A stretch of 64,000 bases of DNA from Lineus longissimus (lineage: Eukaryota; Nemertea; Pilidiophora; Heteronemertea; Lineidae), in NCBI RefSeq assembly GCF_910592395.1, contig NC_088314.1, forward strand, positions 496,001-560,000. Reading direction: 5' to 3'. The notes under the pieces are model-generated. The model was not told where the DNA came from and did no database searches. It saw only the letters and a list, made by a program, of their open reading frames with translations. This document shows, one piece after another, positions 11,561-26,500 of the stretch. Position 1 is the stretch's first letter, and every line of letters begins with the position of its first letter. A program made the translations under genes and the position numbers.

Positions 11561-14500
11561 CTGGAAAAGAAAATCGGAATAATATATGAGGCATCTTCTC
11601 GAGATGATCAGAATGTAATGATTTTCGGAAGCTCTTCAATCCTTCCCCTCCAATATTCCTCACACGTCTCAGGTGTGGCAGCTTTCTGGTAAAGGGCGGT
11701 GTTGCCTGTACAAACTGTGCTCTAAGCACGGCGTAGCTTACCCGATCTGTCAGCAGGTTTGTTCGCAGAGTCCTCACAGCCCTTCAGGTCCATCTTGATG
11801 GTCAACACCTTCGCCGCCGTATCACAGTTATCCGCTATCAGGTAGACACGCACCGCCTTGGCCACGCCGGATTCTCCATCTGACACAGGGGTCTCCGCTC
11901 CACCAGCCCCATATGCTACCACAGTATTCTAGAAGAAAAAAAAAGAGGTAACAGCTAACAGATTATGACATGTAAGACGAATGTCAAGTGTTACTTGGGC
12001 AGTTCAGCAAGAACGGTTTGTCGGCACCCTGAGTGCACTGTCTTCTATTCTGGACGGAAAAAGGAGTTGTTGGCACAAGTTGAGTGTTACCACGGACAGT
12101 TGCATGACGGGAAGGCATACTCGCGATTGCGTGAATACTCGGGTTTTCGAGAACGACCTGACCTGGTGGGAGAGTGGCGTGGGATATGGTTGTACTCACT
12201 TCGGTGCCTTCGACCCATCCCATAAGATCGTTGCTGTATTTGACAACAAATTTGGTGACCTCACATGTCGCTGATGAAGGCTTGTAGAAGATGAGCCCAG
12301 ATATGACGGTCTTCTCCCAGAAGAAGAACTGGACGTATCTCTCCTTCTCTGCGCCCTTCCTCATCGGAAATTTACAACCTGAAGAATCGACAACAAATCA
12401 TTTTAATCCACCTGGCTGAAAACGTCACTTCTTCCACACTGACAAATTGCACAATTTGCAGGTAATCACCGCACTAGATAACACAAGTTGATGTGACCCG
12501 ATGAACTTTCAAAACGGCCGGGCGCAAAACGCTGGGAGGCAGGATGGTCCTCGATCAGGACCATTAGGAAAACCACCAATGTCGTACTTACCAGTTGTCG
12601 AAGATTTCCGTATACAATCCGGGAAATTCTTGTCCACCTCAGCAGAACAAGACAGTTGACAGTCCTTGATAGCATTTTTGTCGTTTAGGGTAAGATCTTT
12701 CGGCGTACATGCTGAAAGATAAACATTTTGATGGAGGGGGGAAAATACGGTTTGATGCCCTTTCTGAGGGAATCAAACACCTTGGAAGATTCCGTTGATA
12801 TTTTCTTTGAATATCAGCTGAATACCTTGTTCAGACTGTTGTTGACACCAGTCTTTTGTAATCAAGAAAACCCTGTTTTTCAGCGATAGGACTGAGTGTT
12901 AGTTGACAATGCTTATTGTAGTTGCCTATCTAGTAACTGGGAGTTCATCCACGATCAAAAACGGCTAATTTGAAAATTGGTATATAGCATGTGTTTGCAC
13001 TGAATATCGTATAACTTCGCTCGATACGTTTTTGTAATTCATATTCAAGTCAGGTACCCGCAGTCCTAAGACAGAAAAAGGCTGGATATTTGCTTGATTA
13101 CTGATCAACGGCTCTGTAAGGGAAATAATCACTGTCAATATTTATGCGACCGCTGCTTGCTATATCAAAAATAGAAAATGTCATCATCCAATTCATTAAT
13201 GGGGAACGGACTTTTTTAACAGACTTTCGAGAATAACTATCTAATATACCAAGTGTTACATGCAAAAAGATGATTTCGAAGACACAGTTTCTATATTTGA
13301 TGTAGAAAAGCAATTTGATGTGACAAAAAAGTGGAAGTTGTCCATCTGTTTTTCATCCGATAATTCCACTATGGTATGTCATAACAGAATATAATCATTG
13401 AGGTAAAGATAGTATCGCTTTGTTTAGTTTACCGACATTATTATAGACTGAGAGACGCTATTCAGACGCTCGTATCTAAATTCTAATGTGTCAACTATCT
13501 TTGGTAAAATACTGATGATACCGTCATAGATTTTGGTAAATGCTCTACCGTTTTATATATCCACGAATCGCTTTCTAATTTTAACTAGTGTTGATGCCTG
13601 GCCAAGTAGAAAAAAGTGATATCCAATATCCGAGAAGCGCCATATTTTATTTTGAGAATGTGGGTGTTTCATTTTGTTAATTGGTCACAGAAACGATCCC
13701 TTTATTGTCGCATAATATTTCTTTTGAGTAAGATCATCTCCCTTAGATTAAGTCAGATAACAGAAGAAAGTGTCAATGTCCCTTGCTATTCAAGATAACA
13801 AGTTGATGGACATTGGCAATTTGATTTAAATCTGAGTTGAATCGTCAAATGGCTTTTAGTTTCCATGGCAGAGAGCTGATAACAAGTGGAAACTTTGGTC
13901 ATCAGCTTGATAGAATAAATCAACATGAAGTTCACCATCCATGATTAAACTTTGATTTTATCAGTTTTCGCGGTTACACTATACAGTTAATCAAGCGATG
14001 GAGCTAAAGATCTTCATGCAAACAAATAGCGATAGAATTATGAATTGTTAGAGGGTATTGCAGAGTTGTATCATGTTACTCTCAGTTAGTTCAAGAAATC
14101 GCAAAAATCTGGAAACGAAATGTTTCAAAAGTCCTTTCGCAGCGCTGTGCATTATGATGCACGGACTGTGGTCATCTTTCCGGCACGGTCACTTCAAGGA
14201 TCGTCTCCCCAGCTCCGCTGATGACATTGACCTCGTGACCTTGTGTCTCGTGGCCTTGACCCTTACCTTTCTTTGGCTTCGCTAAACATGAGTGAGGAGG
14301 AAAACAAAGGTAGAAGAGATAATTGAAGGAAAGAGGAGAACATGCTTGGCTGCCGCGCGCCAATCATGTTGATTTTATAAAAAGAATAAGGAATGTCAAA
14401 CTAGGGCCACCCTCACATCAACATTGATTTATCATACGTCGGCTAGATTAACTGTTATACACTGAATCGGAAAGCTTTCGTTGATTCTATCAATTTGGCA

Positions 14501-17500
14501 AAAGGAGACTGGGGTTTGATTGTTGAAGAAGAAAAACTATTTCAAAGTTGTCTAGAATACTCGCAGCAAAACTTTCTGTAGTATCCTAGAACAAAATTCT
14601 ACACGGACTTTATTCAATTCTTTAAAAATGTGTAAAATTCTTGATAAAAGTGCTGGATGATGACATGTATAAGAAAGGATAAAACACAGGGATTGGTTTG
14701 GCAGTATGCGGATTTTTTCTTGAATCTGCTAATATTCTTGCAATTAAATATATTTATCAGGAACGGTATGGAATACCTAGGGTAAAACTTTTAAGCTTAG
14801 CAAATCAAGGTCTATAACTGAGTGTAAACACGCCTGTTTCTGTAGCGGACTAAACCTTACCTCCAGCTCCGGTGCCCGGTGTCACTGAATAATGATCGAT
14901 AGAGATAATGATGAAACAATCCGTCTGGCTGGTTGGCGGCAACACACTACGCATGCGCCAACCATGCTTTGACCTTCTGCAGGCAAAGGAAGGTCACCGT
15001 TTCGTATGGCAGTTATCACTTTTGTTTTTGCGTCCATTTAATCAAAACAGGTTATAAATGTATTTAACCTCGAAGTCATAGATTGTCACATGCAGTTTCC
15101 TATTACTTGTAGGTACTAACATTTGAATGTACTATCGTTTGAAGGCATGGCCACAAGAACTTAGGAATTGATATAAGGAGCTTGTTTGGTTAAAGGTCCT
15201 GTACGCAGGTTCCTGCGGGTGAGAAGAGGGGCCATTTCGCTTCGTATTCGACATCCCTATTGGATGGTAAGGTAAATTACCTCAGTGAACAGCCAAACAA
15301 ATGACGTGAAACAGCAAGTATCAGTGCTAATGACTCAAAGCTTGACCTACAAATATGCACTGAACGAGGCTGACATTTAACGTTTTCCACCGAAGGCAAT
15401 GAGATTTGAGCATATAATAAGATGCCAAAAGCATTCAATACAACACATGGTTTTTAATAAGAGAAACCCTTGAATACCTCACCTGATGGCTTCTCTGATA
15501 AAATAAGACAATGGTATACGATGAAAAATCGGCTCTTTGGTTTGAACGACTAGTTTTGTCCCAACCATTGTTTTGGGCAATGTCACTCATCACCAATAAG
15601 ATATAACAGCTCTTCATATCGCAAGTCCAGGTACATTCAAGGGAAAGCAATAAAACTTGGTTCTCGACCCAGGAAAGCTCACCGCTACAATGTGTAGTAC
15701 TGTGGCAACGTTAAGGTTTCTTGTCTTCAGTAACAGCAGGTCAAACAGCGAATTCGTTAGCTATCCAGCTCAGGATGATGTGCTTTTGAACTTGCAGGTG
15801 CAGCCGCTGGTTGCCAGGATGACTCGGTGGACGCCGTGAGCTATGGCAACCCTGGCGCCGACCAAATCGAAGAAGTTGAACCCGGGCGTGAATTACCAGA
15901 ATTTGAATCAGGGAGTGTTAACTAATTGACGATATGGTAGCAGTAGATCATCGTGAAAGGAAATGCAATGGACATAAGAAATTGGAAAAACACTGGGGCA
16001 TGGAAGAAGAAGACCTCTTGACTGAGGGCCAAAAAAAGGGACAGTCTGGAAGAAAACAGAAACAATGGGCCATGGGTTTTGTTCCTCTCAATAGCCGCTG
16101 CGTTGCACCTTCTCAGGCGTCACTTACTTTTAGGTGGACCTTTCATTCCAGTCAGCGTGAGCGACACCGACTTCATTTCCGATGGTATGAATTCGAGAGA
16201 CGCCGGATTGTTATTCCGGTGGTGCATGTTACAACCAGGCTCGTATGGAATTGTGACCTTCCCCGAGTCCGCATCCGTCGGAAGGGTACCGTCCGTTTTG
16301 ATCTCGAGCTGGAAGCTGAAGGTCGTGTTGTCAGTGAATAGGAATCGTGTCCACTGAAAGACGGGAGAGGTTGTATTTTATCATGAGCATATTCAAGTAT
16401 GTACATGTATATACTAGAGATCTATGCTTGGTGTATTCTCGGTATGTACTTGGTTTCGGGAATTTGACCGAAACCGGAGCAATCTGTTTGGTTAATTGGT
16501 GATGAGAAGCACGCTGAGGATATAATATACGGAGCCCAGGACTTTCGATTGGACAATCCACCAGAACTGATTAAAAGTCATTATACTGAATACTTATACT
16601 CCTTTCCGATTGGTTCAACTCTCTAGCCCGTAGTGGTTAGTCAGACTTTGGGAGCTTTTCATTGTCTAGCACGACTTGAGTAACGCAAAAAATCGCAAAT
16701 ACCTTTACGGTGAAATAGTTCTCGGTGAAGTTGACCTGGTCTGTGGCGAGTTTGCTCACGAATCCGCCGCTGTAGTACATGAAGCCTGGGATGAAGAACT
16801 TGAGATGAGTGGTCAGACACTCGGCCTTGGACTTATCATCGTGCTTCATCGTTCCTGACACCGTAACCGTCTCCCTGGAAGATATCAACACGTCTAATCA
16901 TACAAGGTGCAAGGGCTGAATGAAAAGGAACTGAGAAGTTTTCTACATCATGCTTCGGGACATGTTAGCCAATAAGTACGTTTTTTTCAATGACGACTGA
17001 CATAGTACATGTATTGGCTATCGCAATTTGCGTTCCCGACCGGCTTGTGGTAATATGTGATCGACCTAGTTCCTTTTATAATAGAAGCAACCACACGGAC
17101 AACGATGCAAGCGCAAAAAATAGTCCGAACTGATACGATGTAGTGGCAAGATAGTCAATGAGCATCTTGAGACAATCCCAAGTCTGCCTGTCTAAAAGGT
17201 GGAGATTGGACTTTTTGGGATAAGATGATCACCAATCAGTAGAAATTCTGTCAGGCCATCAGAGGCAAAACGAAGTTAACAGCCTGAAGAAAGCGGTGCT
17301 GCTTCTGGAGAGATTTTGAAGTCAATGAGACATTAGCATGGGTGCCAATTGCTTACCCCTTCTTCATGGTTGTCTTGTCTAAGGTAGCAGTAGCATCCAA
17401 GATTGGCACATTAGTAGTCTCTTGAATAACTTGGATCTTCTTGTCAGCAATAATAATGAATTTGCAGATCTTTGCCCCAACGCTGGCCCAGACAAAGGCA

Positions 17501-20500
17501 TTGTTGGCATTTTTCAAAGCATCTGCCATTTGAATGGTAAGCTCGACTGTGAAGGCATTGTCCTTTGCTGGGTCAGCTTTGTCGGTTATACCTTCCCGGT
17601 CAGTGATCCCTGGATTCAACATAAACCTCGTTAAAATAGCACTTGAAATTCTGAAGTTATCTTTGTGAATTGCCACGACTCTGAACAAAGACGAGACATG
17701 CCCCTGAATGTTGGTTACACATTAATCATGGTGTACGTGTCACAGGTCATTGTCACGAGCATATTCGTTAACCAAGACATGATACGAGGGAGAAACGTGG
17801 CAGCTTGAATCCTATGAAACCTACTCTCTGGAAATGACTGGTCTCTTCTTTATGTCACAAGGAACTGATGAAGACTTTATCACACTTCCTATGAGAAAAG
17901 TGGCATGTTTCATGGTGACCATTCTATGTAAACCTTGGGAACTCATAATGAGTGACGGCCAGGGTACCCACGTGATACTCCTTCTTTTAACGACATCATA
18001 TGTTTATCAAATTCTCTTTTTCCTCAATCTCGATCCAAATCTCGTACCTACCGGAATTTGTCACAATAAATGGACCGATGATCGCCTTGTCGTTCTGAGA
18101 AGTTTTTTGAGTTGAACTATATGTTATGTTATATTTATCTGGATTACCCGCTTCAACCATCCCCTTCAAATTGGCACCGCTCGATACAATCTTCACTTCC
18201 TGAAATAAACAACGACATTTTTAACCTCTGGGACGTAACCTTCGAGCATGATTATCATTCACTGATTTAGGTCTGGTGCTAGTAATCGTACAAATGCAAA
18301 TCCCATTATGACAATCGGGGGAGGTGGTTGTTTGAAGGCTTTTAAAGTGTCATGTAATCTCATCAAGATGCCAGCATCGAGAGATCCGGGGTTCATTCAA
18401 CCCTCCCTTATGAGCATTCCTTGCTTGATTTCCTTTAAAGGTAAATGGCTAACCTTCAGGGTCATAGTGGCCGTGTCATTCATCTGTAGCGTGAAGTCCA
18501 TATTGGCCTTACAAGTAGAGTTTACAGGCACCATCACTACCACTGGCAACGTGAACGTCTCATGGATCTTCTTGGTGAGGAGGGTCACGCCTGTGTCGAA
18601 ATACATACTCGCATTCGTCTGGAGAAAGATTTGAAACCAAGAGCATGATGACAACTATTGAATTTATCCAATGTATCAACCAATTTAAAACATATCTCAA
18701 AGTTCTATTGAAGAATTCCGACCCTTTGACGCGGTGGAAACATACCAATGCTCCCTCTTGAGGTTGTGGGCAGAAGCGACGATGACGACAAAGTCAGCAG
18801 GCGGTAAGGTAAACATAAACCTCTGCCACACGGGCACTACTTTAGTATTGGGTTTTTATAGGCAGTCATCAATATCAACCCGTTAACACATTCTTTGGAT
18901 CTCTTTAAACGATTGTCAGTGGGATTACTTTGGGCTCCCTCAACAAAGCGTTTCGCCATTTTTGCCGAATGGCGTTCGCGGGTCTGATTTTCGGTTGATT
19001 ACGTTGCCAATGACAACGATGACGATGATGATGACAACAATGATAATACTGACGAACTACACTATCAGTTGCATTCTCACATTGATATAGTATGATGATG
19101 GTGATGACGATAATGTTGATGTTAACACTAAGGATGATATTGACAAACTACACTTACCGATAAGTCGGGGTTTTCCACATCAACAAAGGACGCGATCGGC
19201 GCCAGTTGCATCTTAATCTGCGAGACATAGAGCTGATCATCATTAACCGTCATGATGGAGCTGAACCAGAAACTCTCGCCAGATTTCAATGTATTCGCGA
19301 TGCGAATCCGGCCAATCACTTCAACACGGATCTGAAACATTCAAAGTGAGGAGCTGTCAGACTAAAATGCTGAGCTATGGAAGCCCCCCCCCCCCACACA
19401 CACACACCCTACCCCGAAACCCCGAAATATCTCTCATCTTTATTGCGCGCACAGTCAAAAGGTCGATGGTCATCTCAAAACCAAAGCCTATCATCGCCCT
19501 CCAAGAAACATACATGTACTTACAGAGCTGGTGAAATGCCCTGCCAGCACTTCGCTCTCAACTCAACATTCTGCAGGCACGATGGGACATAAAACAGTGA
19601 TTTCCGCAAAGCATGGTCTACCGCCCAGACCTCCCTTTGGTATGTCCTAATACATACCCTAACCATTCCTTTCATGCTAATGCAAACCTTATATTGATTC
19701 CATTTGACCTGCAACAGGATTTATCGTGCCTACCTTTCTGTATTTCGCTGGGGTGCCATCTTTCGCAAATGAGCAGATCTGGCCCATGTTCAGGGAGCCA
19801 ACGTCCTTACACTTCTGACCTGACCTGAAGTGTAAAATTCATGTGATAATGGTGATTTTATCGGTGACGACTCTGTTCCGTCTGTTACGTATCAAGAAGA
19901 GGAGGATTTGTCGCTTGAGAAACGATTAGATCTTTCTTCGCCAACCAGCGTGTTGTCAAAAATGGTCATTAGAGATCATGATGAATTACTGTGCTCCACC
20001 GCAGTTTGTCGAATTGCTGAAATTGCAGTGCAAAGCCACTCGAATATTGGAATATAGTTAGCGCAGAACACAATTTAATGGATGTACATGTACCTTGCCA
20101 AGGAAGGATGCCTTGAACAAACCCTTACAAACCTTTTTGTAATCACCTCCGGTGGACCACTGTTCAAGGAAGTACAAGGCATACTCTTTCCAATGCCCCA
20201 AACACGTATATCCGTGATGTCCATGACTCCATCCTTGCCAAGCGGTCCCATGAACTTGGAAGTGAGCCCGACGCAGGAACCGGGCTGCAGTGTGATGTCC
20301 ATGAAGCATCGGAAATGTTGCCCTGGGACAACGGTGGATGGCGGCGGGGTGGTGTCATTGCCATCCAGCATAGGCGCCCTGGCGAAATTGAAATCAGGCC
20401 TGGTACCATTCTGTAACAAATCATTGATAAATCTGAAAAGCTGCGCTTATGCAAAACACGGAAGAGATACACGGTGTTATCGTTCACTCATTTTACGGAA

Positions 20501-23500
20501 CTATTTCCTTAAGCCGAAAGCCAAATCGTGGCTTGAGAAAGGAAGTACATGTGTGTTCCATTTACCTTTGTTTTCATTGCACCGGCGGCCCCCACCTTCA
20601 GACCAACAGGGGTAGCAGCTTTCGCCTTCGGTGTTGTATCCTCGAAGTAAGTGACCTTTGCAGTGACGCTTATCACAGTGCCTGGTGTCACTGTCGCTGA
20701 CACCTTCACTGGAACATCGAAGACTATCGCTGCTTTCTCAGGCTCAGTACCATTCAACTTCTCGCCACCTGAAGGACCATTGGATAATCAAGGAACATGT
20801 ACACAAAGCAAGACAGAGTATGCCTGAACTCGGTGGGCTCCGCTATTTAAATAATCAGCAGGCTGTGTCTGCCTGGAAATGAACTGTCCTAGATTGATGA
20901 TGTTACATAAAGGGCCTGTGACGCTGCCCAGCTTGAGTGTAGCTTTCTTAGCTGGGCAGTTCAATTGCTTAAATGTAGCTTACTTAGCTGGGCCAGTCGA
21001 ATAGAAGATGTCACATAGCTTGAGTGTAGCTTTCTTAGCTGTCCAGTTCAATTGCTTAAATGTAGTTTACTTAGCTGGGCCAGTCGAACAGATGAAGTTA
21101 CATAGCTTGACTGTGGCTTTCTTAGCTGAGCCAGTTCAATATATGATGTCACATACCAGGGTTTGTGATTCTTCCCAGCTTGAATGTAGCTTTCTTGTTG
21201 CCTTTGTCTCCATCGGTCCACTTTTCATATGTCGGGTCGCCTACCACTTTCGTACATTTCATATTATGCCCAAGGCTCTTCACACCTACTTGACAGATCG
21301 CCGCCTGATTATTGTCCACCTCCACGATCACCTCGTAATCAGATGTTGATTGCGGCGGGAATTTCACAACGAGTAAGAGACTCTTGGATTCTCCTTGATT
21401 GATTGTGATTGTGCCATCAGCGGTCTTCAGGTGAACAACCAGGAGGGCAGATTGTGCAGCCTGAATGATACCAAAGTCAAGATAAGAGTCGACAAGGCAT
21501 TGGCATTTCAAGTTATTATTCCAAAGAGAAAATTAGACAAATGATGTCATTGTACTATCTCCTTAACGAATAATCAGCAAATCCCTCCTTTCTCACTGTG
21601 GTGATACGTGACATACTATTATGGCCACGCATTGTAAGATGTTCTGCTGCAGCGGACCATAATGGAATCGGGCCATGCTTATTACAATAAGAAGGGGAGA
21701 TGATAGCTTGAAGCTACTATTACCAGAGAAAACATGAGTTAAGTCCAGGCTATCATCAATGTTAAACTATCCCACCAGCCAGCTTCGGTGACGAAGAGTT
21801 GAATTGAAGCTACCATCCACATTAACCAGCTTCGGTGAAAATAAATACAACAACCAATTTACTTACATTTAGAGGTGCGTTGGTTATTGTTTTAACCTGT
21901 AGAGCAAGTTGTGCAACATAGATTGCTGTCGTATGGTACTGGATCCCGAAACTGAGAAATGCCTTTGGCGTTGCCTTGGTTGTCGGGTGATCTTCAATCT
22001 TGACTACCGTCCGTATAACAAACATATCATGTGTCTCGTTCTTGTCGTTTCCATTATTCACACAGTACATGCTTCCAAGGGTGTTCGTGGCTCGATCTGG
22101 GGCGGTCAGGTTATTACCGGATCTTGGAAAAGAAGAACGTAGGAAATATGCATTGATAGATGAGTATCTAGGTTCTTGGTATTAATCTACCCAGTATGTT
22201 AAATTCGTTCACAGCAGAAGTCATCACGACTTTTTAAATTCATTTCGGATCAGTGCACTAGGTCCTTTCGCATCTAAAAGAAACATCATTCCAATCAGTG
22301 GTAGAAGTGAGGCTGAACATAAACAAGGGAGAGACTAGCTGCCTCATATCTACAAAAGGATCGGAAAGGAGAAGGACTTACTTTGAAAGCAGCTTAAAGG
22401 TTTCATTCTTCGCAGCCCGTTGGAAGCAAGGTAGGTTCTTGCCCGCATAAAGGATCTCTACGTGGCAAATGCTAAAGACAGGAGCGTTGGCTTCATAAGG
22501 CAATATCACCTCAATGTCCATTGGGTCGTATTTGTACTGTGGCTTCAATGTCACATCGAAGCGGACGTCGGCCAGAGAGTTCGTGTAGTAGTCTCCGACG
22601 ACGAGACCCGTGCCCGTGGACTCGTACCCGTACTTGAGCTCCATCTTTGGTGCTTTAGTGGCGTCAAACTGTCAAGAAATGAACTAGTCTTTAGAGTGAA
22701 GAAGTTACGCGAAATCTACAGTGGGATTGAACCGCATTTGAAATCAGCTGCTGCAGTGAGGTATAACTGAACACTTCCGAATTGAGCCAACGACCAAATT
22801 GAGAAATGACTGCTGAATGTCCTTCGTCCACGTTTCTCATTGCCTTAAGTTTTTTTAAACTTCTTCAGCAGATTTAATTCACTTTGGTTATATCGTTAAA
22901 ACGACATATCCCTTAATCTTATATGAGGTAAATCGATATGAACTGGCATAACTGATGATTACAAATTTCCCTTGATATTCATGATTTGGTAAGTTTGGTA
23001 ATGCTTTTGACTTGATTCTAATTGTATACTACGACCACCACTGGACAATCCACGGCGCACGCGATCTTCAAACCTTGCCCAACTTCCTGTGAGGAAAACT
23101 AGGACAGGTTTTGGAGATCGTTTTATCTCATCCTGTGCTCATGTGGAATTGTCTCCCCCTGCATGTGATACACTCTCCAAACAGCGACACTGATGGGGTA
23201 GTGCTTGTTCATGTCTTGGAAAGCCACTATGCAAATGTTCATTTGTATCTTTATATCATGATAGTAATGTACATTTGTATTTGTGTTTCGTGCCTTATGT
23301 GCAAAGATTGTGTTTTGGCCAATAAATTTCAAATAAAATAATAAAATTGACAGCATTTAACAGGTTCTTAAAGAGACATGTTGGTGTATAGTAAGAAAGA
23401 CATCGTCATGAAGGATATCTCATGCATTGAGCTGCAGGGAAGAATACTAGTAAAGGCTAGATAGACAAAATGACTGGGGGTTGGTAGGTACTATAGCTGC

Positions 23501-26500
23501 TAACAGACTCATACATCGATATTTTAGACTTGAAAAGCTTTGACTGTCGTGATTCAAGGTTGATAGATCATTGAGTACACCAACAGTCACATTTATAACT
23601 AAAAGATAACCGTAAGAGTATTTACAGTTAATGAGAAAGTTTGAGGACTGAAATATTTCTTGCCAATTAAGGAAAGGCAAAGGTTTAAAATCCGCATATG
23701 AAGCATCATAAATAGTTAATCGATTTAGATTATGGAGAATAAGCAATAACAAGACAAAGACCAGAACTGAGATTTCACACGAGCACCTGTGAATTCATGA
23801 CTCCAGTGTTGTTTTGAGGATCATATTGTGAGAATTCGTCTTGAGTAAGGGAATCTGAAGGTCCGTCAGACACCTGGGGAGAGAAGACTAGTTGAACGAT
23901 GGGATCTGTTCATGGAGAAGAAGTGTTGAGTGGCTTTGTATCGTGTACTCTTGCTGGTGGTTGAAGGAACACTACTACTATTGATCTCATTATATGTATA
24001 CCATTTAATTACAAACAAGTGAAAACAGATCATATCATATTCCTGGGCATAAATTAAAATAGGAGTGCGGGAACAAGGTTTTTTTTAGCAGGAGGAAAGC
24101 GAGAACATTTTGCGCCGTCGTATTCCGATTTGACTGGTTAGTGGTGAAATCTGCTTTTACTTTTGCAAATTAACATATTCTTTTCTAGTTCTAACGTTGT
24201 CTGAATGCTTTCCCAATGCTTGACTGGTCTGGCAAGAGGCATTGCCAGGAAAACGTGACGTCATTTTGGCCATTCTTCTTACCGCACGCCCTCCCTCTCC
24301 GTAAAACTTCCTGACATGGTGTGAAGTGGGAGGGCGCACAATGGGAACCACACTGCCGCGATGTTAATAGTTTCTATTTATAGAATTCAGCGGCAGAGAT
24401 TTTAAGCACGGAAAAAGCTAATCTCAATGGATTTTACCCAGGAATGTTTTCAAGGCGAGAGAAACATCTGATTTAAGTAATGCGCTTATTAGATTTCATG
24501 TTCATGCCGAAGATTGGCCTAAAACGTGGACGAAAAGAGTGCATTATCGAGTGTTGGAAAGGTCACGTGATTGGACGAGAAACTACTGACTCCAGCTCCT
24601 AGTTGGGTCATAAACTAACGCTATATTTAGTGTGTACTTAATTAAATGGTGGTGTCATCTTGTTACCATGGTAGTAACGCAGGATAATGTCTTTTAACTT
24701 GAAAGTATTCGTTCAATCCTAATTGCGAAAGTACCTCGCGGTCGTGTCATATGGGCTGACAGACTAGGTGTATATACCGGGAGGTGAATGGAGCGTAATC
24801 CTGTAAACTGGCGATGACAAACACGACCACCATCATAACTGAGCACACACTTAAAGGGAACTGGAACCGCCGAGCGATTTATTCAACTTTTCGACTTTCA
24901 CCGCCCGAGAAAGTCAAACTTCCAACTTCCTATTCGAGTTCAGATTTGTAGCTCCGCCCCCAGTGCCCGAGCATGCGCAGTTCAATTTGTTATTATTGAG
25001 AATCATGTGAGAATCACGTGAGTCATGCGATCTTTCATTCATGAGTTTTCGTAGTAAATTCCATAGTAGTGACGTCACTCAATGATTGACAGCTAGGCGC
25101 CATGTTTCATTCATGCCTCGTTCTGATCACCCAATACGCGGGAAATGAAAACGAGGTCATACGAACTGGCTTGGCGGTTTCAGTTCCCTTTAAGCTGCCA
25201 ATTGAACCGAAGTGATATTTACCGGTGTAGCACTCTGTAAATAAGTCAATGAATAGTGTATATACTTGTAAGATATAAGTTGAGTTACCTTCAGTTTTGG
25301 CAGATATTGTCACCCAATCATAGATTCGTCTTCATCCTCTAGGCTCACCTTGAGCCTAAAAAGCAGTTGTTCGCCTGATCAGAGGAGTCCAGGCGGGTTT
25401 AGGACCTTGAATCCATGTCACTGCTAATACATGCCAAACTGAGTTATTCTACACATATACTGGCATAGATTGTTCTTAGTTTAAAGGGTTACTTACGGGT
25501 GCGTCTGCAGTGACTGTTATTTCCTTGGATCCGACCCACAGCTTAGTGTCTCCCACATTCAAGCCACACGTCACCCACATTTTCGCATTAGCAGTGTTCT
25601 TAGCATGTTTCAAAACACTTGCGTAGAGACATACTGAGATGGTACTCGCGGATTCGTTCTTACTCAGAACTGCATGGTTGGTGACATGGCCTAACTTCAG
25701 AAGGACGCGGTCCATGTTGCTGTCCTTCGGTGTCGCTCGGGACGAGTATACGGGATCTTCTGGCACGACGCACGGGACGTTCCAACCGTTAGCGCAGACC
25801 TCCATCTTACAGATATGCATGCGAGCGGTTGTCTCAAAAGGCATGAGGCAATCTATCGAGAAGTCACTTGTCTTCAGCTCTTCTGTTGTTATATTGAGGA
25901 TAAAAGAAATGGCACCTCCGACAGGCGCACTCCCTGAAGACGTAGCGTAGAAGCCGACCTTTGGAGTACTGTCCTGTGAGAAGGAAGGAATGCATAAGTA
26001 AGGGTTTTATAGGAACTGTTATAGTGATAGCAGCAACTAACTAGAAGTCAAACCAATGGGGCCAGTTTGCGGGCAGACTTGAAAAATGAAATATCTCATA
26101 ACGAGGATCCAGTTGAGATCAAGATACTCCGTCGACGCTGGAGCTGGATCGGGCATACACCGAGGAAACCGCCATCCAGCATCACCTATCAAGCTCTGAC
26201 ATGGAACCCACCGGGAAAGAGAAAAAGGGGACGACCGAGGAACAGCTGGCGACGAGATCACGAGAGTGACATGAAGACCATGGGTCACTCTTGGCAGGAA
26301 CTGGAGAGGATCACCAGGGACAGAAGACGACGGGGGAAAGTTGGCGGCGCCTATGCTCTCAGAGGAACGAAGGACTTAAGTAATTCGTCATGAATGATTA
26401 CAGAAGGATATGACTGCAGCCTACCTTTGCTATGGTTTTATCAAAGGCTTTGGCCTGTAGTTTGGTTTGTGACGTCCAGATGGTTTTTTCTCCCATCTCT

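Noticed and set aside
20058-20410. A frameshift in the module exon 20410-20094, because another frame ends in KASFLGKV, which resembles the LGKVTN signature
   Set aside because: The normal frame ends in phase 2 and joins the exon at 19824 without a break, supplying VGSLNMGQIC at the expected place. The other frame has no exon to join.
20082-20615. Plus-strand open frames opposite the module exons
   Set aside because: Shadows of the minus-strand coding exons.
25265-25400. An extra module exon in the intron between 25497 and 23873
   Set aside because: Stretches bounded by acceptor and donor contain stops in all three minus-strand frames.
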